64,000 bases of DNA from Garcia nutans. Its lineage: Eukaryota; Streptophyta; Magnoliopsida; Malpighiales; Euphorbiaceae. A model generated the notes under the pieces. The model saw only the letters and a list, made by a program, of their open reading frames with translations. It did no database searches and was not told where the DNA came from. The stretch is from the NCBI GenBank assembly GCA_947685225.1, contig CANTUV010000011.1:65398501-65462500 (forward strand), written 5' to 3'. Within the stretch, counting starts at the first letter, position 1. Each line of letters opens with the position of its first letter. This document shows, one piece after another, positions 45,016 through 55,652 of this stretch. A program made the position numbers and the translations under genes.

Positions 45016-46510
45016 TGATAAAAAAAGGACTTTTGATAAAAATATAAAAAAAAATTAAAATAATTTTAAATTTATTATATTTATAAAATATTTACTAAAA
45101 TATCAAAAATTATAAAATATTTATTAAAATATTAGATTTTTATTAGTTTATAAAGAGTTTATAAAGAATTTATAATGAGTTTATTATGAGTTTATAATGA
45201 ATTTATAAATTTTATATAGTTTATAATGTGTTTATTATGAGTATTTTATAATGAGTTTATTATGAGTTTATAGTTAAATGATTAAAATATTTTTGATAAA
45301 AAGTAAAAAGTTTTAAAAATACGGTGTTTAGGTTTATTTTTTTAAAAATTTATTTAAAATTAATTGGGTCGGTAGGCCCTGCACTTCTATGTGGAAAAGT
45401 AGAAAGCCTCCTAAGACAAGCAGACCACCTCGTAATTTCATAAAGCCATAAAATTATTGCTCAAAAAAAGCCATAAAATTACTCCTCAACATGAATACTC
45501 CATATGAATCCTCCGATATTTAAAATGGACGGCTAGGTAATTTTCAAAAAAAAAAAATGGACGGCTAGGTTCACTCAAAATCTTAATCGCTACTTGAAAA
45601 GCCTGCCAACGTTCCGTCAATTATAGGAATTGCTATTTCCAAAACGACTTAGCGGTAAGGTAGCCATTGTCGGTTTATAGAAGGAGTGGAACGAATAAAA
45701 AAAACCTCTGACGATAACAATTTCTCAATCGCCTTCGTATACACATCAAGTTCAAGTTCCTCAACGTGGGGATTAAACGGTTCTGCAAACTGAGTCAGCT
45801 TGTAAGGTTCTTTTCTATGTCCTTTATCTCTTATACTGATCTTTGGTTGGGTTCAAGTTTGTTTGCACGTAAGATGTTTTTTAATTTGATGTCTCAATTC
45901 ATAGGTTTTAAAAGATGTATAATTTATGGTTTTTGGCGCTTATTAATTTCTGGGTTTATAGTTTACTTAATGTTTGCTTTGCACTGTTTTTTTAATTTCT
46001 ACACTCAGTTGCTTTCGAACTGTCTTTTAATTGCAAACTTAAATTTCACTTGTAAAACTAATGTAGGAAATTGTTTGACGCCTCGTAAAAAAAATTGGGT
46101 TTGCTTCGCGAAATTTCTTTCGTTGATTGGAGTTACTTTGGTTAATTGAGAGGTTTTCTGGAAGCCATCTATACCAAGGTTGCAGGATGTTTTCATGTAT
46201 TTGACGAAGAATCTTCTTTTTTTTTTTTTTTTAAAAAAGTATTTTTGAATTTTCTTCAAATGGTTTTCCCTCACAATAGAAGGACTCTTCAGTTTTTTAT
46301 TTGTTTTCATGTATGCTTTTATATTTTCGTAGCTTTACTCCTTAAATTGTCTTAATCTACAGCTATCTTATGAATTTTCCTGGTTTTCCTCTCTGTTTAT
46401 GATTCTAGACAAGAGTTCCCAAGCGTTGTGTTGAACTTAGCTGTTTGTTCTTCTCTGTTTCGTGATCCAAGTCTCTATATTGTTACCGCAGGTGTTGATT
46501 TTACTTAATC

Positions 46511-49277
46511 ATGTTTGGATATGGTGGGAGGCGGAGTGATAACACCAAGTATTATGAGGTTCTTGGTGTCTCAAAGAATGCAAGTCAAGATGAAGTGAAG
46601 AAGGCTTACAGAAAAGCTGCCATAAACAATCATCCTGACAAAGGTGGAGATCCTGAAAAGGTGGATTTTCATTTGCTTCATTTTTGTTGAATGTTATAAC
46701 TCTTTTCATACTATGTATTTGACGTAAATTCATGTCTGTTTATTTGCACAACACCCCCCCCCCCCCCCCCCCCCTCTCTCCCAACCCCTCTTTTTTTATT
46801 TTTATTTCTTGCATTTTACAAACTGCTGGCAATATTTTTCTGGGGTTCAATCTGAAAAATGTGGTTCTTCCGTCATTCTGACCATTTGTTTGTCTTTCCT
46901 ATCAGTTCAAGGAGCTATCTCATGCTTATGAAGTTCTGAGTGATCCTGAGAAAAGAGAAATCTATGACCAGTACGGTGAAGATGCACTTAAAGAGGGAAT
47001 GGGAGGTGGTGATATTCATGACCCATTCGATATATTTGAATCACTTTTTGGTGGTAAGAACTGGCTTTACTGGCCCTTATTATCCTCTACTTTTTTCTCA
47101 TTCTTTTATTTATGTTAATGTATTAGATTGGACAGTTACAAGTGTCTAAATCATGCAGGTGGTGGCAGCTTAAGAGGAAGAAGACAGAAGCAAGGTGAAG
47201 ATGTAGTACATGCTCTGAAGGTCTCCTTAGAGGACGTGTATAATGGAGCAACCAAGAAGCTCTCTCTTAGTCGAAATATTCTGTGTCCCAAATGCAAAGG
47301 TTATGTTCTTATCACAACTTAGTACCTTAATTTTTTTTCAAAATCCCGTTGCTTTGGAAGGGATGGGTGGGATATAGTAGTAGTTGGTTAGTTAATGACT
47401 GGCACCAAGTTTCTGATCTTAAGGACTGGCACCAATTTTGTGATCTGTTTTCCTTTGTTTCTAAATGTTTCAGGATGGTTCAAAGAGTGGAGCTTCTGGG
47501 ACATGTTATGGATGCAAAGGTTCAGGAATGAAAATTACAACTCGTCAGATTGGATTGGGCATGGTTCAACAGATGCAACATATCTGCCCTGAATGTAGAG
47601 GTTCAGGTAGTTAAATGAACATGCTCCCTCCCTCTTAAATAGATATGCTCACTTTATTTTTCGTCCGTTCCAAATTATATCTCACTTACTATTTTAATAA
47701 ATTAATTAGCAGGTTAAATCTCTATTATGTCCTTATTTAATATTACTTATTAAATATATTTCATGCTAAAGTAATGATACAATATCAAAAATATATGTAA
47801 ATTTACATTTCCAATAATAATAATTATTTTTTCTTATTCCTTGTGAAATGGAAAATGAGTCTATTAATTGGAGATGGAGGGAATAATTTATTTCACCTCT
47901 ACTCATTTTAGCTTTATTTTTTTTGTATAGATCTTCATGCAACATAATTCCAACTAGTTTAGGATTAAGGCTTAGTTATTGTTGTATTTTCATCTTTTTT
48001 TCATTTAGATGTATTTAACATTACTCATTTGAGCTGTAAATTCCTTGATTATGCTTATTGTTGGCACAGGTGAGGTTATCAGTGAGAAGGACAAATGCCC
48101 AAAATGTAAGGGAAACAAGGTATCTCAAGAAAAGAAGGTGCAGGAGGTGCATGTTGAGAAGGGAATGCAAAATGGCCAGAAAATAGTTTTTGCGGGCCAG
48201 GATGATGAAGCTGTAAGCTAATTTGGTATCTGAATTGGGTTTGATTGTGTTTTTCTTTGCTTGCTTGGTTTGACTGAAATCGTTTGTCTTAATGGTAATT
48301 CTTTCAACTGAAATCTTTTATCTGATTCGGGAAACATGGAATTAAAATGACAATATGAAATACTGATTTATGGAATATTTTTGTGGTTGAGGAATTAGTT
48401 TTTGAAAATTCATGCCAGTCTGGGTTTCTTTGCTTATAAGTAGTTCACCTTTTTATCTGAACCAATTTCGATGTTTGACAATATATTCACTGTAATTTCC
48501 TACATATCCGAACAGAGTGGATGATTTAGTTATTTTGTTGACATCAAAATTCTGCTTCTTACATATAGTAATAGTGTTTACTGTTTGAAAGGGCTCCATG
48601 CACCCATTAAGTAATGACTTCTTATGCCTTTCCTGATGCCATATGCAGCCTGACATCGTTACTGGAGATATTGTTTTTGTATTGCAACTGAAAGATCACC
48701 CCAAGTTTGAAAGGAAGCTTCTTGATCTCATTGTGGAGCACACCCTTTCTTTAACAGAGGCTCTCTGTGGGTTTCAATTTGTCCTTACTCATCTAGATGG
48801 CAGGCAACTTCTGATCAAATCAGATCCTGGCAAGATCATAAAACCTGGTACTACCTTGAGGCTTCTAATAGATTTCCACGTTGAATTTTATTCTTGAGAT
48901 TTTGTTTCTAGTTTTATAGCTCTCGAATTGTTTGAATGCAGGTCAACATAAAGCAATCAATAATGAGGGAATGCCACAGCAAAGTAGGCCTTTTATGAAA
49001 GGCAAGCTTTATATCCATTTCAATGTGGAATTCCCGGACTCAGGATTTTTATCCCCTGAGCAGTGCCGTGCTATAGAGAGCATACTTTCCCAAAGGCCAA
49101 GCAAGCAGTTGTCTGACATGGAGCTTGATGAGTGTGGAGACTATTTTGCATGATGTCAATATGGCTGACGAGGAGAAGAGGCGAAAACAGCAGCAGCAGC
49201 AGCAGCAATACGAGGCGTACAAAGAAGATGATGATGATGAGCCACAGATGTCAGGCGTGCAATGCGCGCATCAATAA
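46511..49277 (+). CDS. Type-I DnaJ/HSP40 co-chaperone (ATJ2/ATJ3-like), C-terminus frameshifted
   Basis: Exons about 46511-46660, 46906-47053, 47159-47304, 47474-47606, 48070-48212, 48649-48847 and 48942 onward. The J domain has HPD at 41-43 (AINNHPDKGG), followed by the Gly-rich linker and four cysteine pairs of the zinc region (CPKCKG, CYGCKGSG, CPECRGSG, CPKCKG), then VEKGMQNGQK and the client-binding domains LDLIVEHTLSLTEALCG and NNEGMPQQSRPFMKG. It would recruit Hsp70 in the cytosol. Two oddities. Exon 3 needs the weak donor TAT|GTTCTT to stay in frame with exon 4, giving CKGYDGS in place of the usual CxGxG spacing. Near 49136-49143 the frame changes, so the open frame stops at TGA 49153, while another frame runs through a Gln run and an acidic stretch to a CaaX-like CAHQ and TAA at 49277. 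The intron-exon order is that of the family. Possibly a failing gene or a sequence with small errors. Confidence 0.72.
46754..46774 (+). repeat. Poly(C) tract of about 21 bases in DnaJ intron 1
   Basis: An uninterrupted C run followed by TCTCTCCCAACCCC. Such tracts are hard to sequence, and the complementary G strand can form quadruplexes. The length should be treated as approximate. Confidence 0.8.
47624..47882. mobile_element. Stowaway-like MITE in DnaJ intron 4
   Basis: The left end CTCCCTCC and the right end GGAGATGGAGGGA resemble the inverted CTCCCTCC-type ends of Stowaway elements, and the interior (about 260 bp, AT-rich) has no ORF. The expected TA duplication is not clear. It lies wholly between the donor at 47607 and the acceptor at 48069. 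Confidence 0.5.
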
Positions 49278-51475
49278 GCCAAAGACAGCCTTTTTGCAGC
49301 CAATGATGAACTACACCAGCCAATTTTCTCGAGTTGAGTTAGCATATTGTATAATAGCTTTGCCTAGTTACACATTCTTTTGCATATATACATTTTCATA
49401 CCTATAATATTACCTATACATTGTCATACCTAAACTATGTTTTGTGCTATTTATCTCCAAATTACAAGCTTTTGATAGTTAAATTCAAGATATATATTAG
49501 TTGGCGTGTATTTTTAATCTTTTATTCTGCTTCGGCATTTGGTTTAGTTGGTGATTCTTTATAAAGAAGCCATTGAACACCTATTATCAAGTATAGACAT
49601 TTTTTTTTAAAATATTATTTTGGAAATTTACAAATTTTCGAATTGGATTAAACCGTACAGGTTTAAAGACAACTGCTTTTTTTTTTTTTTGAAAAATTGC
49701 AACTGTTATTTCAATTAGAATAATTAATTAATTGAATAATGATATACTATTATATTTTTATAAAAAGATATCATATAATTTTTAAGTAAATCTTATAATT
49801 TCTCTAATTATAGAATATAAAACATATATTATTATTCAATTGGTACTTGGATGCAAATTAGAATAAGTTTGATATTTTTATAAAAAAAATATATGTATCA
49901 TAATTTTTTTTAAAAAATATAAAATAATATTTTATTATTTAATCGATTTGTTATTTCAAATAAAATATTTAGGTAAAATGGGAATGCCATAATTTTTCAT
50001 CATTGGATTCTAACTTGGCCTTTCCTTTCTATAATTTAATAGTTCTCATCTATAACTATAGTACTAGACCATCTACAACATTGCAACATATGAATTTATA
50101 TTTTTAGTGGGGTATAAAAATGTCAGGAAATTTCTTATAATTTCCTTATATTTTAACATCAACATGGCTGTGTGTTTTTGTCATCTTCTGTTCTTCTTTT
50201 TCTTTTTTTTTGAGGTAATCTTCTATTCTTCTCTTACAACAGATATTTGGACAAAGCCATCAACTCCTTGCCTGGGGGAACAAAATATAAAATAAAAAAC
50301 GTTATTTACAAAATAAAAAAAAGTTATTTACAAAAAAAAAATATTAATTTCTAAGTTAAAAGAAATTAGAAGAGAAATATCTGCCATTTTCTCCCCTTCT
50401 CTCTCTCATTTCTTCTTATTTTATTTTTTTAATTAGTTTAATTTCTAATGGTTGTATTATTAATGAAAAATATTATTAATTTTTAAGTTAAATGTATTAT
50501 TTTATTTATAAATATGTTCAATGAATATGTTATTTTTGAATAATAATAATTAATATTATCATATTTTTTAATTATCTAAATAAAAAAATCTTAATTTTTG
50601 AAAAAATTAATGTGAATTATTATTTCTGTATGGAATTAAATAATTAAAAGCAAATCAAGTTAGCAATTGATATAAGACAACGTCTGTCCATTTCATATAC
50701 AACTCCACAGCTATCAGTCAACAACTTGCAAATTAAAATTTGACCAATTGGCAAGAGAAAAAACTAAAAAAAATAAAATAAATTACTGTTAAATAGATAA
50801 GCAATGAGCAGAGAAAAAAATGATAGTTTAATTTTTGAAATTTATCAAATACATGAAATCATTTTTCATTTGAAAAATTAATTAAATTAATTTTTATTTC
50901 TGAATTGAATAATTTATTATTCTTTAATTCTATCAAATTAGTTAGGAAAATACAATTAGAACATCTCTTCGTGTGTTTTTTTAAATATTGAAGAGTGGAT
51001 ACTAATGTGTGTTATATTAAAATATATTTCTTCATTCTATGTTTAGTGTCGTATAAAAATAAAATATATAGATCAAAATAATAAATAGTAATTATAAATT
51101 TTATAAAATTCATACTAATTTATCTAAGTAATATCATATTTCAAATATTCTTTTTTCATTAAATAATGATAAATTTGAAAATTTTTAATCAATACTATAT
51201 TGGATTTATATTACATTCGAAGTGAAATATATATATATATATATATTTAAATAACACTTAAAGTAAAACGGATAAAATATGTATAGCGTACTAAAATATC
51301 ATTAATAATAAATATATATTTTTCTAGTCATTAAATTTAATATTGACTCCCATAATATATTAATATTTAAATGTATTTAGTAAATTTTGTATGAAGAATT
51401 TTATTGTTATTATAATTTTATTGTTATTTGATTCTAAAATGATAATTTACACACACACACATATATATATATATA
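49278..51475. other. AT-rich intergenic DNA
   Basis: The DnaJ 3' UTR occupies roughly the first 250 bases. The rest shows no exon. A (CA)n/(TA)n tract lies just before the hAT element (51450-51475) and supplies its target site. An AT tract also lies at about 51229-51246. Confidence 0.4.
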
Positions 51476-51601
51476 CAGGGGCGGAGCTGCGGGGGGTCGT
51501 GTGGGGGCGGACGACCCCCCTCGCCGGCGGCAATGCACACATATATAGGGAGAGCTCCGCCCCCCCCCCTCCGTCGTGCCCCTGCTGCTGCCTTGCTCCG
51601 C

Positions 51602-51685
51602 GAAACGGCGCCGTTTCACTTAATAGAGAAAAAAAAAACTCTATTAAGTGAAACGGCGCCGTTTCACTTGAAACGGCGCCGTTTC
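51602..51685. repeat. GGCGCC palindromes forming a perfect hairpin in the hAT element
   Basis: The 16-bp palindrome GAAACGGCGCCGTTTC occurs three times (51602-51617, 51650-51665, 51670-51685). The first two sit in a 27-bp perfect inverted repeat (51602-51628 and 51639-51665) around a 10-A loop. Subterminal repeats like this in hAT elements often bind transposase; that role is inferred here. Confidence 0.75.
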
Positions 51686-52731
51686 ACTTAATAGGGTAAA
51701 AAAAAAATAAAAGCCAGATGCTGCTGCTGGCTCGAGCGAGACCGAGAGACAGACAGAGAGAGAGGTGAGACGCGAGTTCCATTCCATTTGCAGACGACCG
51801 GCGACGGCGAGCAGGCGAGCGAGCAGGCGAGAGCAACAGTGAACGGACGGCGACGCGACGGCGACCGAGCACGAGCAGGCAGAGGCGGCAGAGGGGCAGC
51901 AACAGGTTTTTTAAATTTCTGTAATTTTTTTTAATTTTATTATTTAATTTGTTTTTTTTGTTATTATTATAATTTAGGTTAATAAATTGAAGATTTGATA
52001 ATTGATTTTATTGTGTATTGTGAATTTATGATTTTATTGATTTTATTGTGTTTTGTGAATTTTTGATAATTATTTTTAGGTTAAAAATTGGAGATTTGAA
52101 AATTAAGATTTAGGTAAATAATTGAAGATTTTTTTATTTATAAAATAGATTATATTTTGGGTTTTAAATGTAGAATATAGTTTATTAATTAGTTAAATTA
52201 ATTAAATTTATTGTGATTTGTGAATTTAAGATAATTTTTTTTAGGTTAAAAAATGGTGATTTGTAAATTTTTATTTTAGGTAAAGAATTGGAAATGATTT
52301 ATATATAAAATAGATTTATTAATTATGTTGTATAATTTAAAATTTTAAATTGATAATTTATTAATTATGTTGTATTAATTGAATTATGTTGTATAATTTA
52401 ATCAATATGGTTTTAAATATAGAATCTAATTTATTAATTTTGTTGTATTAATTGAATTTATTTTTATTATTTGTATTTGTGATTATTAAGATTTAGGTAA
52501 AAATTGATAATTTATTTTATATATAAATATATATTGTTGTTTATTTGAATTTTAATTAATTATTATAATTTAATTAAAATGATATGTGTTGTGATTATGT
52601 TGAATTAATTGCTTTTGTTAGTGTTTTGTGAATTGTTATTAGGTTTTAAATATAAAATGCAATTTAATGTATTGTTATTGTTTAAAATGCTGAATATAAT
52701 TTAGGTTAAACTAATTCTAAATTGAACAGAT

Positions 52732-55246
52732 ATGGATAAATTTGTGATCAAGACTAAGAGAATACGGAATGAATATGGTGAATCCTCTAATATTCCTATT
52801 TCGACTCCGATCCCTACATTAAGTAATCATGCAAGTCAGGAGGTATCTAGTGATGATATAAGGCGTCCGGATATTAGTTTTGATTATATTGTGGGTGACC
52901 CCGCATTGCGTAAACCTATTTATGAGTTTGATGTTGATATTATGGATGATATTAGAAGACAATATGTGGCTAAAGGTCCTTGCCAACCACGTGGCCATAA
53001 TTTTCTCCAAACAGAATTTGGAAACATTATGAGGAGTTTTAGAGAGTATTGGTACTCTAAATTTGAGTGGTTGGAATACAGTATTTCCAAAGATGCAGCA
53101 TTTTGTTTATGGTGTTATCTTTTTAGTTCGAATAGAGGATCAAAACGAGGAGATAATGTATTCACAGAAATTGGATTTCGCAATTGGAAAAAGGCCACGG
53201 AGAGATTTAATGAACACGTTGGTGGTTCTAATAGTCCTCACAATAATGCAAGAGTACTATATGTTGGTTTCAAAAATCAAAGACAAAGTGTGTCTCATAT
53301 ATTATCTTCCCACAGCCAAGAGCAAGAGAGGCATTATCGGACACGTTTGACAGCTGTTGTTGACTGTATACGTTTTCTTTTAGCAAATGGCTTAGCTTTT
53401 CGAGGACATGATGAGTCAGAAAAGTCTTTTTGCCGGGGTAATTTTCTTGAACTTCTCAATTGGTACAGTCAACGCAATATTGATGTTGGAAATGTAGTTA
53501 ATTCAAATGCTCCTGGAAATAATCAACTCACTTCTCCACATATCCAGAAACAAATAGTGAGTGCTTGTGCTTTAGAGACAACACTAACTATTATTAAGGA
53601 CGTTGGTGATGACTTTTACTCTATATTAATTGATGAGGCTCGTGATAATTCTGTAAAAGAACAAATGGCTGTGGTATTGAGATATGTTAACAAGTTGGGA
53701 CAAGTGATGGAGCGATTAGTTGGAGTGGTACATGTGAGTGACACATCTGCTTTGTCTTTAAAAAGTGCACTTGAAGATTTCTTTGCAAAACATGGGTTGT
53801 CACTAGAGTTCGAGGCCAAGGTTATGATGGAGCTTCTAATATGCGAGGTGAATTCAATGGGTTAAAAACCCTCATTTTAAATGAAAATCCCCAAGCAAGA
53901 TATATTCATTGTTTCGCTCATCAACTCCAATTAGTGCTTGTAGCAGCAGCGAGGAGCAATAGATATGTGAGTAATTTCTTTGAATATGTTACAATGATTG
54001 TGAATATGGTTGGAGTTTCATGTAAAAGGAGAGATGCTCTCCGTCAAAAATAGCATGATGAAATCGTTCAACGTTTGGAAAGAGGTGATATTCAATCAGG
54101 AAGAGGATTACATCAAGAAACAAGTTTGGCTCGACCCGGTGACACGCGTTGGGGTTCTCATTATAAAATAATTGTGCGGCTTCTGTCTATGTGGTCAGCA
54201 GTGAAAGCGGTTCTTGAAAACATAATAGACGATGGAGTTGAACAAAGAACTCAAGGGACAGCTGTGGGCTTGATTGATAAAATGGAAAGTTATGATTTTA
54301 TTTTCATTACTTACTTAATGAAGACGGTTTTAGGACTGACAAATGATCTATCTCAAGTCTTACAACGAAAGGATCAATGCATGGACAATGCTGTACATTT
54401 AATTGCAACGGTCAAACAGCAATTGCAAGACTTCAGGGAAAATGGATGGGATGAATTATTACAAGATGTTAATGATTTTTGTATAGATCACGATGTCACG
54501 GTCCCTAATATGGAAGATAATGTTCCGGGTCGTCTACGTTCTAAGCGTGCTGGTATTCCTATTACTTATTATCACTACTTTCGAGTGGAAATATTTTGTC
54601 AGGTAATTATTCTTCTTCGTATTATGATACTATAAATTTCTATGATACAACTTAATTTTCTTTTATTCAATACTAGGTTGTTGATTTTATTACATAAGAA
54701 ATGAAAAATCGGTTTACAGAAACAAGTTCGGAATTGCTTTTATGCATTGCTTGTCTTTCACCTATAAATTCATTCTCCAACTTCAATCGATCTCGATTAC
54801 TTCGTCTTGCCGAACTATATCCAAATGATTTCACCAGTACTGATCGAATGATACTTGAAGATCAACTTAAGACCTACATTGCTGATGTAAGAAGGAATAC
54901 AGCTTTCTCTGACCTCCATGACATTGGAACTCTTGCTCAGAAAATGGTTGAGACGGGTTATGACATTATGTTTCCTTTGGTATATCTGCTTGTCAAGTTA
55001 GCTTTAGTCTTACCTGTTGCAACGGCTACTGTTGAGAGAGCTTTTTCAACAATGAACATTATCAAGACGGATTTGCGCAATAAAATGGGAGATGATTTTC
55101 TGACCGATTGCTTGGTGTGTTATGTGGAGAAGGAAATTTTTGTAAAAATTGAAAATGAAGCTATTATGCAACGTTTTCAAAAAATGCAAACTCGTAAAAT
55201 ACAATTACCACCTCTTAGGTGTAGTCAATCTAGTAATGTAAATTAA
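52732..55246 (+). pseudogene. hAT transposase (TTF-type zinc finger, C-terminal dimerisation), inactive
   Basis: The reading starts MDKFVIKTKRIRNEY (ATG 52732, just after an acceptor-like GAACAG). A TTF-type zinc finger region has SKDAAFCLWCYLF. The catalytic core is recognised from DDFYSILIDEARD and, in the next frame, YDGASNMRGEFNGLK and CFAHQLQLVLV. The C-terminal hAT dimerisation domain reads LALVLPVATATVERAFSTMN. Lesions: a frame change near 53808, TAG at 54051-54053, and TAA at 54695-54697 after a 74-nt intron (54603-54676). Both stops are one C-to-T step from glutamine codons. The family is the plant DUF4371/TTF hAT group. No active product is expected. Confidence 0.85.
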
Positions 55247-55358
55247 TTGTTGAACTATTGCAATATTCAATATTCAATTTTATACATAATTCGTCTGTAA
55301 TTTTTTTCACTTGGTAATTTTGCCCCCCTCTCTCAACAAGTCTCTGGTTCCGCCACTG

Positions 55359-55611
55359 TATATATATAGTAACTAATGAAGTTGTGATGAAAGACAAGGA
55401 GTAGAATTAGAAAAAAAAAAAGAATTAAAAACAAAAAAAAAAGGATTTGGCGGGTTATACGTGTGTGTGGTGGTGGGGTGAGGCAAAGTTAGGTCTGATT
55501 TCTTTTGTGTAAACAATTTTGGAGGGTAGTGGACATGTTTTTATTTTTTGAGTTATTGCTGTTGGGTACGTGTTCTCAAGACACAGCTCCTACTTTTTTG
55601 GTAATTTCCAA

Positions 55612-55652
<41 letters not shown>

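Larger units (their letters stand above)
41870..45700. other. AT-rich repeat region upstream of the RRM-like gene
   Basis: The first about 200 bases are the ancestral upstream flank of the RRM-like gene, separated from it by the Copia element. From about 42.3 kb the DNA is extremely AT-rich with no exon. It contains a large palindrome and flanking direct repeats (listed separately), and at about 45140-45290 a degenerate tandem of GAGTTTATAATGAGTTTATTA-like units. The last few hundred bases (45500-45760) are GC-richer and probably hold the DnaJ promoter and leader. Confidence 0.45.
51476..55358 (+). mobile_element. hAT-superfamily DNA transposon, 3.88 kb, with inactive transposase
   Basis: The termini are imperfect inverted repeats: CAGGGGCGGAGCTGC at 51476 and, inverted, CAGTGGCGGAACCAGAG at 55358. 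An 8-bp duplication TATATATA flanks it (51468-51475 and 55359-55366), the length typical of hAT. Because the target is an AT microsatellite the duplication is less telling than usual. The first 400 bases are GC-rich, unlike the surroundings, and hold a long hairpin. A transposase gene follows on the plus strand at 52732-55246. Confidence 0.85.

Noticed and set aside
46005..46355. Overlapping frames in the DnaJ 5' region
   Set aside because: Leader/intron sequence with poly(T); the J domain starts at 46511.
51434..51902. Several GC-rich frames on both strands at the left end of the hAT element
   Set aside because: They arise from the GC-rich subterminal region and the inverted repeats; no protein family fits.
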